Shown: in pieces, positions 19,201 to 28,129 of the stretch
How positions within the stretch are numbered: position 1 is the first letter of the stretch
How the letters are laid out: each line of letters starts with the position of its first letter
Source: an uncultured Amylibacter sp.
GTDB lineage: Bacteria; Pseudomonadota; Alphaproteobacteria; Rhodobacterales; Rhodobacteraceae
Length of the DNA stretch: 54,526 bases
Direction of reading: 5' to 3'
Assembly: GCA_905182285.1 (NCBI GenBank)
Contig: CAJJAY010000009.1
Coordinates: 1-54,526, forward strand
Notes under the pieces: model-generated
What the model was told of the DNA's origin: nothing
Seen by the model: the letters and a program-made list of their open reading frames with translations, nothing else
Databases searched by the model: none
Program-made: the position numbers and the translations under genes

Positions 19201-19589
19201 TCACAAAATGAGTGTATTGTTTGAACTTTTAACCCACCTGGTGTTTCAAGAGCAGCTGCAAATAAAGTTCGAGCTTGTTTAATTTTACTTGGGCTTAAAA
19301 TACTATCGTTTTCACCTAAATTTTTTAATTCTGCTCTTAGCTCTTTGTCTGGCAACATTGCCCATTGACCTAGACGTTTAAATAAACGGTTTTGCATTTC
19401 AGCTGCGGCTGCCTTTGTATAAGTGAGGCATAAAATCTTTTGTGGATCTGTGCTGTTTAGTAATAATCTAGCAACTCTATCAGTTAAAACTCTTGTTTTA
19501 CCTGAGCCAGCATTTGCTGATACCCATGTATTTTTGGTTGGGTCAGCAGCAAATATTTGCGCTAATGTTGCTTCATTAAAACTTGTCAT
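16215..19589 (-). CDS. addA: Double-strand break repair helicase-nuclease, AddA subunit
   Basis: UvrD-family helicase with a C-terminal RecB-like nuclease; together with AddB it processes double-strand ends for RecA loading. The 1124-aa protein shows Walker A NAGSGKTRVLTDR at about residue 24, CLTYTKAAAAEM, the helicase motif II DEAQDTSPAQW, GDEKQSIYSFQGADP, VMTVHGSKGLESP, LLYVALTRAE, and the nuclease motif AIDFKSNEG near the C-terminus. It overlaps addB by 4 bp. All expected motifs are present. Confidence 0.95.
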   Translation of the reverse strand: MTSFNEATLAQIFAADPTKNTWVSANAGSGKTRVLTDRVARLLLNSTDPQKILCLTYTKAAAAEMQNRLFKRLGQWAMLPDKELRAELKNLGENDSILSPSKIKQARTLFAAALETPGGLKVQTIHSFCDALLRRFPLEAGVSPQFNMLEERQAKQLRIEVVEKMAQQSDTSEIDMLAKHFTRLDTDDLTNEIVKKRTGFNVKPTRKNFGISEDISLEKMFDQTISKHEDIIKVLMTTLETGSKNDIKAADKLKEYFLTTSNNIKLKILEKVFLNGKVAKAGSYSAKENIATLKLIPKSNPLYKAQLIISKDIETARRSRLAINAYNRSLVLHSFARSFLKAYDKRKAFNAFLDYDDLINLSSKLLTSSSMAQWVLYRLDGGLDHILVDEAQDTSPAQWAVIDCLAREFTYGISANDRPRSLFIVGDEKQSIYSFQGADPDIFSEKKSEFTNLLQHINQNMENCELLHSFRSAPQILKLVDQIFANEKRPKSKHKAFHNSKPGRVDLWPFIEKQSHPEKEVWYRPIDMPAPNDPKKELARLISQNIKELLQSNQTINVDNSFRKITPGDILILVQGRETHSSSSLFKEILRELKSLDIPVAGADRLNVGDELAVRDILSILKFANMANDDLSLAEAMRSPLLGLSEKDLFKVAYERKGTLWQSLREQNHHVKALEILTDIRNQVGYLRPYELIERILTKHNGRKKLLARLGLEVEDGIDELLSQSLQYETLEAPTLSGFLQWFVSGEVEIKRDMGKVNQIRVMTVHGSKGLESPIVILPDTGDKNLPQTSQITLSKNTAVWRSTGNEGSEIQNLTENTIKEKQSEEKMRLLYVALTRAESWLIICGAGNYKKESSWYNIIKESMIELNASEYMFNQKDTGLVLKDENWDDLQTIDNKPKLDIEINTNPKWLKTKAKKLSRPNQALAPSNLVGEKVLQNTSSKYEAEAKEIGRILHKILEDLPKMPKSEWDIFLGNFIKNDNNNLSNKEKNILISEAIVLLEDPKLSYIFFGSNSLSEVGITSHISQLNNDILGYIDRLIIGENTITAIDFKSNEGIPNSAEEIPKGILAQQAVYLLALQKIYPKLSIEIAILWTKTGEIMKIPHNIAINTLEASLHLDDSIDRS

Positions 19590-22540
19590 TCAACAACTTT
19601 CGGAATTGGCTTATCACTATCTTGCCATTCGCCTTTACGTGATAATTGATCATAATCTGATATGTGATTTAGAAATTGAATTTTATCTCTAGCAGTAAAC
19701 CCTTTCTGAGGATTATTATAAGCTAAAATTAAACTTCTAAAATCTTTTAATATTTCATTCAGTTCTTGAGCATCAATATTAACAGATTGTTTTTTTAACT
19801 CTGGCCCTAAGCTTATATATTCTAAATGTTCAATTGATTGTTTCTGAATTTTATTAAATCCATTATGAAATGCAATCATTGCTTCTAATTGTAATTGTTT
19901 ATCAAAATATTCAATATCACCTAAAGATGGGGGCTTACTAGCTTTGTAATCATATAGGCGAAGTCCATTCTTACCTTGATCAATACGATCTGCTTTTGCC
20001 GTTAATTTAAAGTTTAAATCTTGAAAATCCATTTCTCCCTTACGTTCAAGTGCTACGTTTACACCCTTGATACGACGCTCAATTTCTTGATTTATAAAGG
20101 AAGATGAAATAGCTTGCATTCTAGCAAGCCATAAACGTTGAGCAGCTGGCCATGGAACTTCTTTTTTTAAAACTTCATCAGTGATTTTGATAAATAAATT
20201 TGATGCATCATCAGGTAATTCATTTTTAGTTTGTTTTATAAACTCTTCTAAAATTGTGTGAATAATATTCCCACGTTCAATTGCATCAGCTTGTTTTCCC
20301 AACGGCTCTAATTTTTTTAATTTTAAAATAACTGATGCGTAAATTTTATATGGATCACGAATTAAGTCTTTAATTTGGGTTACTGATAATTTTTTCAACC
20401 GTGCGTTTATTGGGGGAATTGGTGAAGGGCGTTTTTCCAGAGGAATTTTTTTATCTATTTCAATTTTATCTAAATTTCGAGCTAAAGCTAACCAATAGTT
20501 ACCTCTATTGCGCATATTACTTAATGCAGCAGGTCCCTCACTTTTAAGCCCTTCCATTAAATTAGTAATTCTTATTATCCAACGTGATGGTGTTGAAGGT
20601 GTATCTCCGTCTCTTAATGAACGTGATAAAACAACATTACTTGCAGATATAGCTTGTTGAAAATCATGTGCTGACAGACCTATACGCCTTTCTGGCAAAA
20701 GTAGTGATAATTGCTTGCGCATGTCACGATTAAGCCACATATCGTGACTAGACTTTGTTGGCCATGTGTCTTCATTTAGTCCACCGAGAATAACTAAATC
20801 TTTTGATTGCACCCTTGCTTCTAGTGTGCCCCAAATTGAAATTAATGGACTTGCAGATTGTTTTTCTGATCGCAACTCTTGAGACAATATGGATCTCAAA
20901 AATGCATTAAATTCTATATTTGACATTAATCCGCTAGAGGCTGATTGGTTTGCTAACTGATCTAAAGTATTTAAAGCAGCAATCCCTGAATCTTTTTCCC
21001 AAACTGTACCGTTATTATTATTCTCAGGATTATCAGATAGTATTTCAGCTGTTTTTTTTAATAAATTAAGCCAGTCAGATAGCTCCATTTCTTTTACGTA
21101 TTGTAATGGCTGGAAAATAGTTGAAAGCCATTTAATCCAAACTATTTTGTCAGTATCTTTTGTGGCCCAATTTGACAAAAGCTCAAAGTCAATGAATGGT
21201 GGCCCTCCACGTAACATTTTTGTACCATTAAATTGGCCTACTTCTATTTCCATAACCATCAAATTATGAAGGTTTCTACCATTAGCAGAATGGGTTAATG
21301 GATGCTTTAATAAGGCTAAAAAATCATGTGTTAATATAGAATTACCAAAACATTGAGCTATGGATCTAAGGAATATGCCTGTAGTCGACAACTGAAGAGG
21401 AGTGCCAGCTGAGTCATCTGCTTCAATATCCCATCTTGAAAGATTTGCGTTAACTCGCCTGGTTAAATTACGACTTGGGGATATAAGAACGGCTTCTTGC
21501 CCTTGTTCTGTAGCGTAACGTAATCGAGTTGCAATTGTGAGAGCTTCCTCCTTAATTGTGTCTGCTTCAATTAATTCAAGGTTCTGTGTAGCTTTGTTTA
21601 AATATGGTTTTAATGATGGGCCATATTCCAGCCACTGATTGGTTATTGGTGCGGGCCTCAGTGCTAATGATATTAATTTATTCCGATCAACATTTCTTAT
21701 ATTTGTTTTATGCCATTCATCAACATCATTAAAATCTATATTTAAAAAATTAAATAATTTTGCAAACCCAGCCTGTGGATGATCTAAAGTAAACTTCTTT
21801 TTTTTAAATGATTCCCATATATCTTTTGGTAATTCATCATCTATTCCTGGCAAAATAACTGCACCGTTTGGAAGCTTAGCAACTGCCTTCATAAATAATG
21901 CAGTTGCTCCCCTAGAGCCTGTTGATCCTGCTATTAAAATTGTTTGATTTGTTGGGATCCTATCCCAATGATTAGCATATGTTTCTACCACGTGCCGCAT
22001 ACGATCTTGAGGATCTGTTAGTGAATTTTGCTCCCAATGATTTGCTAAAATTGAAAGAAATTTTTTGCTTCTATCCCAGTGAGCTGAATGTTCACCAACG
22101 TCCAAATTCATGACGTTTGCCATATCAACCCCTTCACCTTGTGCTTCATCCATTAAAGCTTCTAAACTTTGGGCTAAATCATATGTTGCTGAAACAGGTG
22201 CTAAATCTGGTTCAGCCAGTAAGAGTTTTCGAATTAATTGACCCAGACTGATCATGCGCTGATGTGTGGGTGCTGGTGTAGGTAAATTGCAAAGCTTTAG
22301 TGGGTCTTCAGAAAGGTCAGCAATTAAATGAAATTCAGGAAGTAAACTAGGACCTGACTTTACAAACAACTCTTTAAGTTTTCGTTCTGCTCTTCTTGTA
22401 TTAACAAATATAATTATACGGGCTAATTCATGAGGTTGCTTACCAATTAAACGCTGTTTTAAACCGTCTAAAAATACTTGAGAAAAATCTATACCAATAG
22501 GTAATTTAAAAACTCTTGATTTTTTTGTTGGGTCAAACAT
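19586..22540 (-). CDS. addB: Double-strand break repair protein AddB (alphaproteobacterial type)
   Basis: Partner of AddA, 984 aa. It has an N-terminal helicase-like region with a Walker-A-like IAGSTGSRGAT segment at about residue 180, a conserved ILGGLNEDTWP segment, and a C-terminal PD-(D/E)XK nuclease with ERGNIIHTILEEF and LYDYKASKPPS. I did not find the four-cysteine iron-sulfur arrangement of Bacillus AddB. It overlaps addA (4 bp) and murU (8 bp), so the genes form one transcription unit. Confidence 0.92.
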   Translation of the reverse strand: MFDPTKKSRVFKLPIGIDFSQVFLDGLKQRLIGKQPHELARIIIFVNTRRAERKLKELFVKSGPSLLPEFHLIADLSEDPLKLCNLPTPAPTHQRMISLGQLIRKLLLAEPDLAPVSATYDLAQSLEALMDEAQGEGVDMANVMNLDVGEHSAHWDRSKKFLSILANHWEQNSLTDPQDRMRHVVETYANHWDRIPTNQTILIAGSTGSRGATALFMKAVAKLPNGAVILPGIDDELPKDIWESFKKKKFTLDHPQAGFAKLFNFLNIDFNDVDEWHKTNIRNVDRNKLISLALRPAPITNQWLEYGPSLKPYLNKATQNLELIEADTIKEEALTIATRLRYATEQGQEAVLISPSRNLTRRVNANLSRWDIEADDSAGTPLQLSTTGIFLRSIAQCFGNSILTHDFLALLKHPLTHSANGRNLHNLMVMEIEVGQFNGTKMLRGGPPFIDFELLSNWATKDTDKIVWIKWLSTIFQPLQYVKEMELSDWLNLLKKTAEILSDNPENNNNGTVWEKDSGIAALNTLDQLANQSASSGLMSNIEFNAFLRSILSQELRSEKQSASPLISIWGTLEARVQSKDLVILGGLNEDTWPTKSSHDMWLNRDMRKQLSLLLPERRIGLSAHDFQQAISASNVVLSRSLRDGDTPSTPSRWIIRITNLMEGLKSEGPAALSNMRNRGNYWLALARNLDKIEIDKKIPLEKRPSPIPPINARLKKLSVTQIKDLIRDPYKIYASVILKLKKLEPLGKQADAIERGNIIHTILEEFIKQTKNELPDDASNLFIKITDEVLKKEVPWPAAQRLWLARMQAISSSFINQEIERRIKGVNVALERKGEMDFQDLNFKLTAKADRIDQGKNGLRLYDYKASKPPSLGDIEYFDKQLQLEAMIAFHNGFNKIQKQSIEHLEYISLGPELKKQSVNIDAQELNEILKDFRSLILAYNNPQKGFTARDKIQFLNHISDYDQLSRKGEWQDSDKPIPKVVE

Positions 22541-23240
22541 TTTTTATATTTAACAACTTATTTGTAGCTACATTTATGCCTTCAGGATGGCCAACATCTA
22601 CCCAAGTGCCATCATAAACAATACCAAATGCTTTTTTATTATCTAAAATTTTATCCCAGAGTAAATTTATAGAAAAACTTTTTTTATTAATATTTTTTAG
22701 TAAATCAGTTTTTATGATTTGAACTCCCGAGTAAACGTAAGGTGCATTTGTATGTTTTTTGCGACGTGTCAAACGTTTTGTATTATCCAAATAAAAATCG
22801 CCAGTTTTTTGATAAGCCTGAGCATTTTCAGTTTGGATAAGCATTAAAAGAGCGTCCATTTCTTGGGGATCCCAAGCTTTAAGTAGTGACTTTATTGGAT
22901 TATTTCCAATCCAAACTGTATCAGAATTTAGTGTAATAACGGGCTCTTCACCAAGTATTGATAAGGCATTTTTTAATCCACCGCCTGTTTCAAGTATAGT
23001 AGGTATTTCTCGAATTATTTTAATTTTTTTAAACTTAGCTAAATGATCTTCGATTTGCTCTGGAAGATAATGTAAATTTACAACAATATTTTGAATATTG
23101 GCATTTAAAGAAATATCAATAGCATAATCTATCAATGGTTTATTCAATATCGGAACCATAGGCTTGGGTGTTACTTTTGTAATTTCTCCCATCCTTGTGC
23201 CAAAGCCCGCACAAAATATTAACACACTATTAATACTCAT
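22533..23240 (-). CDS. murU: Nucleotidyltransferase, MurNAc-1-phosphate uridylyltransferase-like
   Basis: Sugar-1-phosphate nucleotidyltransferase of 235 aa. The signature FCAGFGTRMGEITKVTPKPM is followed by PILNKPLIDY, the metal-site TLNSDTVW and WVDVGHPEG near the end. Pairing with an upstream AmgK-like kinase matches the MurNAc/GlcNAc recycling pair amgK-murU that feeds UDP-MurNAc synthesis. The pairing is the main basis for the gene name, because the nucleotidyltransferase family alone is broad. It overlaps amgK by 4 bp and addB by 8 bp. Confidence 0.82.
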   Translation of the reverse strand: MSINSVLIFCAGFGTRMGEITKVTPKPMVPILNKPLIDYAIDISLNANIQNIVVNLHYLPEQIEDHLAKFKKIKIIREIPTILETGGGLKNALSILGEEPVITLNSDTVWIGNNPIKSLLKAWDPQEMDALLMLIQTENAQAYQKTGDFYLDNTKRLTRRKKHTNAPYVYSGVQIIKTDLLKNINKKSFSINLLWDKILDNKKAFGIVYDGTWVDVGHPEGINVATNKLLNIKNV

Positions 23241-24244
23241 GTAATATTCTTTAATTTATGGCGTATTGTGATATTCGGCGGTGGTACATTTATATTTATC
23301 CATTTCTTTAATTCTAAACATTCAGAATGATTTAAATTATTCATTAAATGTTTCCAGACACGAGGAATTAAATTTATATATTCTGATTTTTTATCACGAA
23401 CTGATAATCGTGCAAAAATTCCCATAATTTTTATATTTCTTTGAGCCCCTAGTAAATTATAAGCTGATATAAATTCTTCAGAGTTAATATTTGATTTTGA
23501 TAAATATCTTTTAAACATTTTGTCTTGTAGTTCTCGTGTTGTATCACGCCTAGCATCCTCTAAAAGTGAAACTAAATCATAAGCTGGGTGACCTACTAAA
23601 GCATCCTGATAGTCTAAAAGACCTACCTTGTTTACATTTAAACGTTTAGGTAACCATATAAGATTTTCTGCGTGATAATCACGCATAACTAAAACAGGAT
23701 TTTTAGATGGTATTTTTGAAAAAGTTGTATTCAAAATAATGTCAAATTCTTTAATTATTTCTTTAGAAATAGGCCTACCTAATGCAAAAGGTAAATACCA
23801 TTCTATTAGAAGTTTAGCCTCTCTAACATAAACCTTTAGATCATATTTTGATAAGCTAGGGGGCGTTGGCTTTTCATGTAAATATAATAATAAATCAACT
23901 GCAGCACTGTAGATTAAATTTTCCATTTCTGGAGATTTTTTGCATATACTTGCAAAAAGATCATTTCCTAAATCCTCAAGTAATAAAAATCCATTTTGTA
24001 TATCTTGATGATAAATTACGGGTGCAGATAAATTTAAGTCATTTAATATATTTGTGACGGTGATAAACGGTCTCACGTCTTCACCTGTAGCGTAAGGCGC
24101 ATTCATTAAAATGGCACAGTTTGAGTCTAAAGATAATCGTTCATACGTTCTTCCCGAAGCATCAGATGCTAAAGGTATTCTTGTTGCTTTTTTCCAATTC
24201 GTTTTAGATAAAAAAGATTGCAATAAATGCTCACGGCTTTCCAT
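23237..24244 (-). CDS. amgK: Aminoglycoside-phosphotransferase-fold kinase, cell-wall amino-sugar kinase-like
   Basis: Kinase-fold protein of 335 aa. It has LASDASGRTYERL at the N-terminus, LLLEDLGNDLF in the hinge, the catalytic loop VMRDYHAENLIWL (HxxN-type), and the metal motif LLDYQDALVGHPAYDL. By family and by pairing with murU it likely phosphorylates the anomeric position of MurNAc/GlcNAc for peptidoglycan recycling. The frame extends 17 codons further upstream inside tsaE, but MESREHLLQSFL is the natural start; that gives a 14-bp overlap with tsaE. Confidence 0.8.
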   Translation of the reverse strand: MESREHLLQSFLSKTNWKKATRIPLASDASGRTYERLSLDSNCAILMNAPYATGEDVRPFITVTNILNDLNLSAPVIYHQDIQNGFLLLEDLGNDLFASICKKSPEMENLIYSAAVDLLLYLHEKPTPPSLSKYDLKVYVREAKLLIEWYLPFALGRPISKEIIKEFDIILNTTFSKIPSKNPVLVMRDYHAENLIWLPKRLNVNKVGLLDYQDALVGHPAYDLVSLLEDARRDTTRELQDKMFKRYLSKSNINSEEFISAYNLLGAQRNIKIMGIFARLSVRDKKSEYINLIPRVWKHLMNNLNHSECLELKKWININVPPPNITIRHKLKNIT

Positions 24245-24722
24245 TATTAAATACCTCAAGAGCAGCTGTAATAATAGGGTTCCACATTGCATCATCCCAG
24301 GATAAAGTTATTTCTCTGTAATCTTCTTCTGTAATATTAAAATTCAATGATAATGCATTTTTTGGAAGGAGTTCACCCAACCTTTCAGGCCATTCCAATA
24401 AACAAATAGCTGTATCAAATGCCGTGTCTAAACCTAACTCGTAAATTTCAGATAAATTTGATAACCTATATAGATCGGCATGCCATATATCTACATCGTT
24501 TAATTCATATGTTTGAACTAGAGTGAAGGTTGGACTTGGGATATCTTCGAGAGCATCTATATTTTTTAAACAAGTTGAAATTAATTCACGTGCAAAATGT
24601 GTTTTTCCTGCGCCAACAGTACCGCTTAGTAGAATTGTATTGCCCGCAGACAGAAGTGGTGCAAAAGCTGCTGCTAGCACGGCTGTTTCATTTGCTGATT
24701 TTAGTAAACTTTTCTTAATCAT
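24231..24722 (-). CDS. tsaE: tRNA threonylcarbamoyladenosine biosynthesis ATPase TsaE
   Basis: ATPase subunit of the TsaB-TsaD-TsaE complex that makes t6A37 in tRNA. The 163-aa product has the Walker A SGTVGAGKTHFARE, SPTFTLVQTYE, WHADLYRL and LLEWPERLGE, all typical. It opens the minus-strand cluster that runs to trxA. Its partner tsaD lies elsewhere in this window (31278-32369). The 89-bp upstream gap must hold the promoter, but I could not place it convincingly. Confidence 0.94.
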   Translation of the reverse strand: MIKKSLLKSANETAVLAAAFAPLLSAGNTILLSGTVGAGKTHFARELISTCLKNIDALEDIPSPTFTLVQTYELNDVDIWHADLYRLSNLSEIYELGLDTAFDTAICLLEWPERLGELLPKNALSLNFNITEEDYREITLSWDDAMWNPIITAALEVFNNGKP

Positions 24723-24811
24723 TTATATTTTTATCTACTGTTTAAATATTTGATACTGTAATCTGATGTATAATTTATAAGGCACGATTTATCTTGTTAA
24801 TTAACATAATT

Positions 24812-26200
24812 CTAAATTTGCATTCTGATATTCTCATGACCTATTTGGGTGTCAAAAGTTATATTTTTTCGGTCCCAAATAACACTTACAACTGCGCCTT
24901 TTGCAAACTCAAGAGCCGGTTTAGTAGCATAAGTTGAATTGCCATTTGCAAATATTAATTTTGCCCTTGTTCGTTCTAATAATGTTTTTGCAATAAATAA
25001 CCCTAAACCCATTCCCTCATATTCTGGTCGATCAGGATCTTTTTTTGTTTTTTGGCGTCGTAAAAATGGATCACCTATTCTCCCAAAAAAATCTGGTGGA
25101 TAGCCTTTCCCATCATCTGCAACCAATATACGTATGGTTTCTTCAGTCCATGTTATGTCAATCCATACATCTTGATCTGCAAAATCCACTGCATTTTGGA
25201 TTAAATTTCTCAAACCATGTAATATTTCAGGCTGACGAGGCAGATTGGGTACATCCTCAATAATTTCTAACCCTGGAATTCCGTTTACCAATGTTGTAAT
25301 ATTTTTTCCTCTATTTATATGTGGTTCAGCGGCTTCTCTAACAACTTCGGTTACAGGTGCGTTTTTTAAGTGCAAATCATCTTTACCAGTTCGCCCCATA
25401 TCTTTTAAAATTTCAGAAAGGCGCATTGCTTGTTCTCGAATTAAACGAGCGTCTTCTTGCAGTTCCTGATTAAATTTCAACTCATCTTCTAATTCAGTTG
25501 CAACCATTTTAATTGTTGCCAGTGGAGTGCCCATCTCGTGAGCAGCAGCTGCTACCACGCCCCCTAAAGCAGTCAATTTGTGCTCTCGATCTAGTGCCAT
25601 TTGTGTTGCTGCTAATGCTTGAGACATTGAAAAAGTTTCTATAGTTACACGCCGTGCATATCCTGATAAAAAAATAGTTCCTATTAATAATGCCGTCCAA
25701 TTACCCCATATAAAAAGTGGTTCAAGTATTGCCACATTACCATTTTTAAATGTAAACGGTATGTAAAAATATGTAAGCAAAGTGGTCATTGCTATTGCAT
25801 AACCACCTAAAAAGAACGTTGCTTTTAATGTGAGAGCAGTTGCAGATATTGTTACTGGAGCTAGTAATAACAAAGAGAATGGATTGCTTAATCCACCAGT
25901 CAAATACAATAATATACCCAATTGAGTGAGATCAAAAAGTAATGAGAAAATTGTAGCCTTTTGTGATAATCGTTTGTTGGATGGTACTAAAAAACTTGCC
26001 AATAAATTAAATAAAATTGAAGCACCTATTGCTATTGAGCAATATCCAATTTCAAGATTTAAACCTAAAAAACTTTGAGCAGATACTATAGCTACAATTT
26101 GGCCAACAATTGCCATCCATCGCAAAACAATAAGTGTTTGTAAGCGAACCCACTCACTACGAATTTGATTAGTAAAAAGATTTATTGGTTTTTTATTCAT
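24812..26200 (-). CDS. regB: RegB/PrrB/ActS-family sensor histidine kinase, redox cysteine absent
   Basis: Membrane histidine kinase that phosphorylates RegA according to the redox state of the quinone pool. The N-terminal half holds about six hydrophobic segments and the quinone-site motif GGLSNPF (residues 102-108 from the ATG at 26200). The H-box AAAHEMGTPLATIK has the phosphorylated His at 221, and the N and G boxes (NLIQNAVDFA, DDGKGYP, GMGLGLFIAKTLLERT) are complete. At the position 40 residues after the His, where Rhodobacter RegB has the redox-active Cys265 (in RCRDIL), this protein has Leu (RLSEIL). A GTG start at 26230 is possible but less likely. The gene is divergent from senC-regA, the classical alphaproteobacterial layout. 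Confidence 0.93.
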   Translation of the reverse strand: MNKKPINLFTNQIRSEWVRLQTLIVLRWMAIVGQIVAIVSAQSFLGLNLEIGYCSIAIGASILFNLLASFLVPSNKRLSQKATIFSLLFDLTQLGILLYLTGGLSNPFSLLLLAPVTISATALTLKATFFLGGYAIAMTTLLTYFYIPFTFKNGNVAILEPLFIWGNWTALLIGTIFLSGYARRVTIETFSMSQALAATQMALDREHKLTALGGVVAAAAHEMGTPLATIKMVATELEDELKFNQELQEDARLIREQAMRLSEILKDMGRTGKDDLHLKNAPVTEVVREAAEPHINRGKNITTLVNGIPGLEIIEDVPNLPRQPEILHGLRNLIQNAVDFADQDVWIDITWTEETIRILVADDGKGYPPDFFGRIGDPFLRRQKTKKDPDRPEYEGMGLGLFIAKTLLERTRAKLIFANGNSTYATKPALEFAKGAVVSVIWDRKNITFDTQIGHENIRMQI

Positions 26201-26291
26201 AAAAGCTTCTTGTCTGTGACATCTTCTCACGTGTAATTTAATAATTAATAAAGTAGAGCAACATATGTAATATGACCAGATAGGAAAAGCA

Positions 26292-26891
26292 GTGACAAAA
26301 TACTTTACGATTCTTTTTTCTGCTACAGCTATTCTTTCATTAGCGGTAATGAGTTACTTTGCGTTTTGGTCTGATGGTAAATCCTGTGGAACATCAGTAA
26401 TTGCAGGTGGGCAAGGGTCAATTGGTGGGTCTTTCAATCTTATAGACCATAATGGAATGAATGTTTCAGAAAAAGATATAATCAATGGTTTAACCTTGAT
26501 ATATTTTGGGTACACATATTGCCCAGACATTTGTCCATTAGACACACAAAGAAATCTTACCACAATTGATATTCTGGATGAGCAAGGTATTAATATTAAA
26601 CCAGTTTTTATAACAATCGACCCAGAACGAGATACAGTTCAAGCATTAAATGATTATGTCCAAGCTTCACATGAGCGATTAATTGGTTTGACTGGTTCAA
26701 TTGAGCAAATCCAAATAGCTTCAAGAGCCTATAAAACGTTTTTTAGAAAAAATGGTGAGGGTGAAGATTACTTGTTGGATCATTCTACTTTTAGTTATCT
26801 AATGGATGAATCAGGGTTTTTACAGTTTTTTAGACGTGATATTAAACCGGAAGAAGTAGCTAAAACAATATCATGCTTTGCAAATGTTTGA
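26292..26891 (+). CDS. senC: SCO1/SenC/PrrC-family copper-binding protein
   Basis: Membrane-anchored thioredoxin-fold protein involved in copper delivery to cytochrome oxidase and linked to the Reg redox system. The 199-aa product has an N-terminal hydrophobic anchor (residues 5-26), the Cu motif YCPDICP with C77 and C81, and the distal His in LDHSTFSY (H164). The start is GTG with an AGGAAA ribosome-binding site. It sits between divergent regB and downstream regA. Confidence 0.94.
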   Translation: MTKYFTILFSATAILSLAVMSYFAFWSDGKSCGTSVIAGGQGSIGGSFNLIDHNGMNVSEKDIINGLTLIYFGYTYCPDICPLDTQRNLTTIDILDEQGINIKPVFITIDPERDTVQALNDYVQASHERLIGLTGSIEQIQIASRAYKTFFRKNGEGEDYLLDHSTFSYLMDESGFLQFFRRDIKPEEVAKTISCFANV

Positions 26892-26936
26892 CCCAATCAA
26901 TATTTAGCACTAAGTATTCTCCATGAAGGAATAATC

Positions 26937-27497
26937 ATGACAAATACACCAAAAGAACTAAAAAGTATTGGGCCAGACAATACTCTGCTTATATTAGATG
27001 ACGATGAACCTTTTCGCCGTCGCTTAGCGCGGGCTATGGAAAAACGTGGTTTTGCACCCACTGCATTAGAGACTGTTGTTGCTGGGCGTGCATTTTGTAC
27101 GGCAACTCCGCCTGCATATGCTGTTATTGATTTACGCTTAGGTGATGGAAATGGTTTAGATGTTGTTGAGGTTTTAAGAGATAAACGGCCTGATTCCAGA
27201 ATAATTGTTCTCACAGGTTATGGGGCAATTGCAACTGCTGTTGCTGCAGTTAAGATAGGTGCAACAGATTACTTATCAAAACCCGCAGATGCAAATGATG
27301 TTACAAATGCCTTATTAGCTCAAGAAGGTGATTTGCCATTGCCACCAGATAACCCTATGTCAGCTGACCGTGTTAGGTGGGAACATATTCAACGTGTATA
27401 TGAACTTTGTGATAGAAATGTGTCTGAAACAGCACGGCGTTTAAGTATGCACCGAAGAACCTTACAAAGAATATTAGCTAAACGCAGCCCTCGATAA
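26937..27497 (+). CDS. regA: RegA/PrrA/ActR-family response regulator
   Basis: Response regulator of the redox two-component system. The receiver domain has the acidic triad DDD near residue 21, the phospho-acceptor D65 in VIDLRLGDGNGLDV, T in VLTGYG and K in LSKPAD. The C-terminal Fis-type helix-turn-helix ends in SETARRLSMHRRTLQRILAKRSPR, diagnostic of the RegA family. The protein looks fully functional, in contrast to the altered sensor. It converges on the GST gene with an 11-bp gap. Confidence 0.96.
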   Translation: MTNTPKELKSIGPDNTLLILDDDEPFRRRLARAMEKRGFAPTALETVVAGRAFCTATPPAYAVIDLRLGDGNGLDVVEVLRDKRPDSRIIVLTGYGAIATAVAAVKIGATDYLSKPADANDVTNALLAQEGDLPLPPDNPMSADRVRWEHIQRVYELCDRNVSETARRLSMHRRTLQRILAKRSPR

Positions 27498-27508
27498 GAA
27501 GCATTTTT

Positions 27509-28129
27509 TTAATCTTGTGATACCCAAGGGTTAGGCACGGTTTGTGCAAAGCTGTCACCTGATGACAGTTCTTCAACTATACGAGTAATTTTTGGATGCT
27601 TGCGCCAGTCAACAGGACTTCTGCTATCTGACCATAATAATAAGCATGCTAAAGCATAATCACAAACACTAACCTTTTCATTAACCAACCATTTTTCACA
27701 TTGCTTTTCTAACCAAGCCAAAGTGTGATCAATCCGCATTTTATTTCTTTCTAAGATATCAATACCATATGTATTTTTATCTGTCTGTCTTAACCCAGAT
27801 TTATTAATTGCATTCGATGCAATCATTGCATCACCCATTGATAATATAGTTATTAATAATTGGCGGTCAGCTAGAGGATCAAAATATGGGGCAAGTGGTT
27901 CTACGGTCATTGCTAATAACTGTTCAGTGATTTGTGAGGTTGGAAAAATAGTTTCGCCAATCGTTTTTAATGTTGGTACTTGCCCTAAGGGGTTTTCTTC
28001 AAAAATACTTTCACTTAAGGGCCAGTCTAATTCAATTGTTTCTACAGGCAATTCCCAATCAATTATTAAGGTCCGACATAGGCGTGAAAATGGAGATCCA
28101 TCTTCATAATAAAGTTTAGCAGATTCCAT
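27509..28129 (-). CDS. Glutathione S-transferase family protein
   Basis: A 206-aa protein with a thioredoxin-like N-terminal domain (KLYYEDGSPFSRLCRTLI, then LGQVPTLKTIGETIFPTSQI) and an all-helical C-terminal domain containing VCDYALACLLLWSD. This is the general GST layout; the particular class and substrate cannot be told. Its start overlaps the stop of the HD-hydrolase gene (TAATG), so the two are translationally coupled. Confidence 0.85.
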   Translation of the reverse strand: MESAKLYYEDGSPFSRLCRTLIIDWELPVETIELDWPLSESIFEENPLGQVPTLKTIGETIFPTSQITEQLLAMTVEPLAPYFDPLADRQLLITILSMGDAMIASNAINKSGLRQTDKNTYGIDILERNKMRIDHTLAWLEKQCEKWLVNEKVSVCDYALACLLLWSDSRSPVDWRKHPKITRIVEELSSGDSFAQTVPNPWVSQD

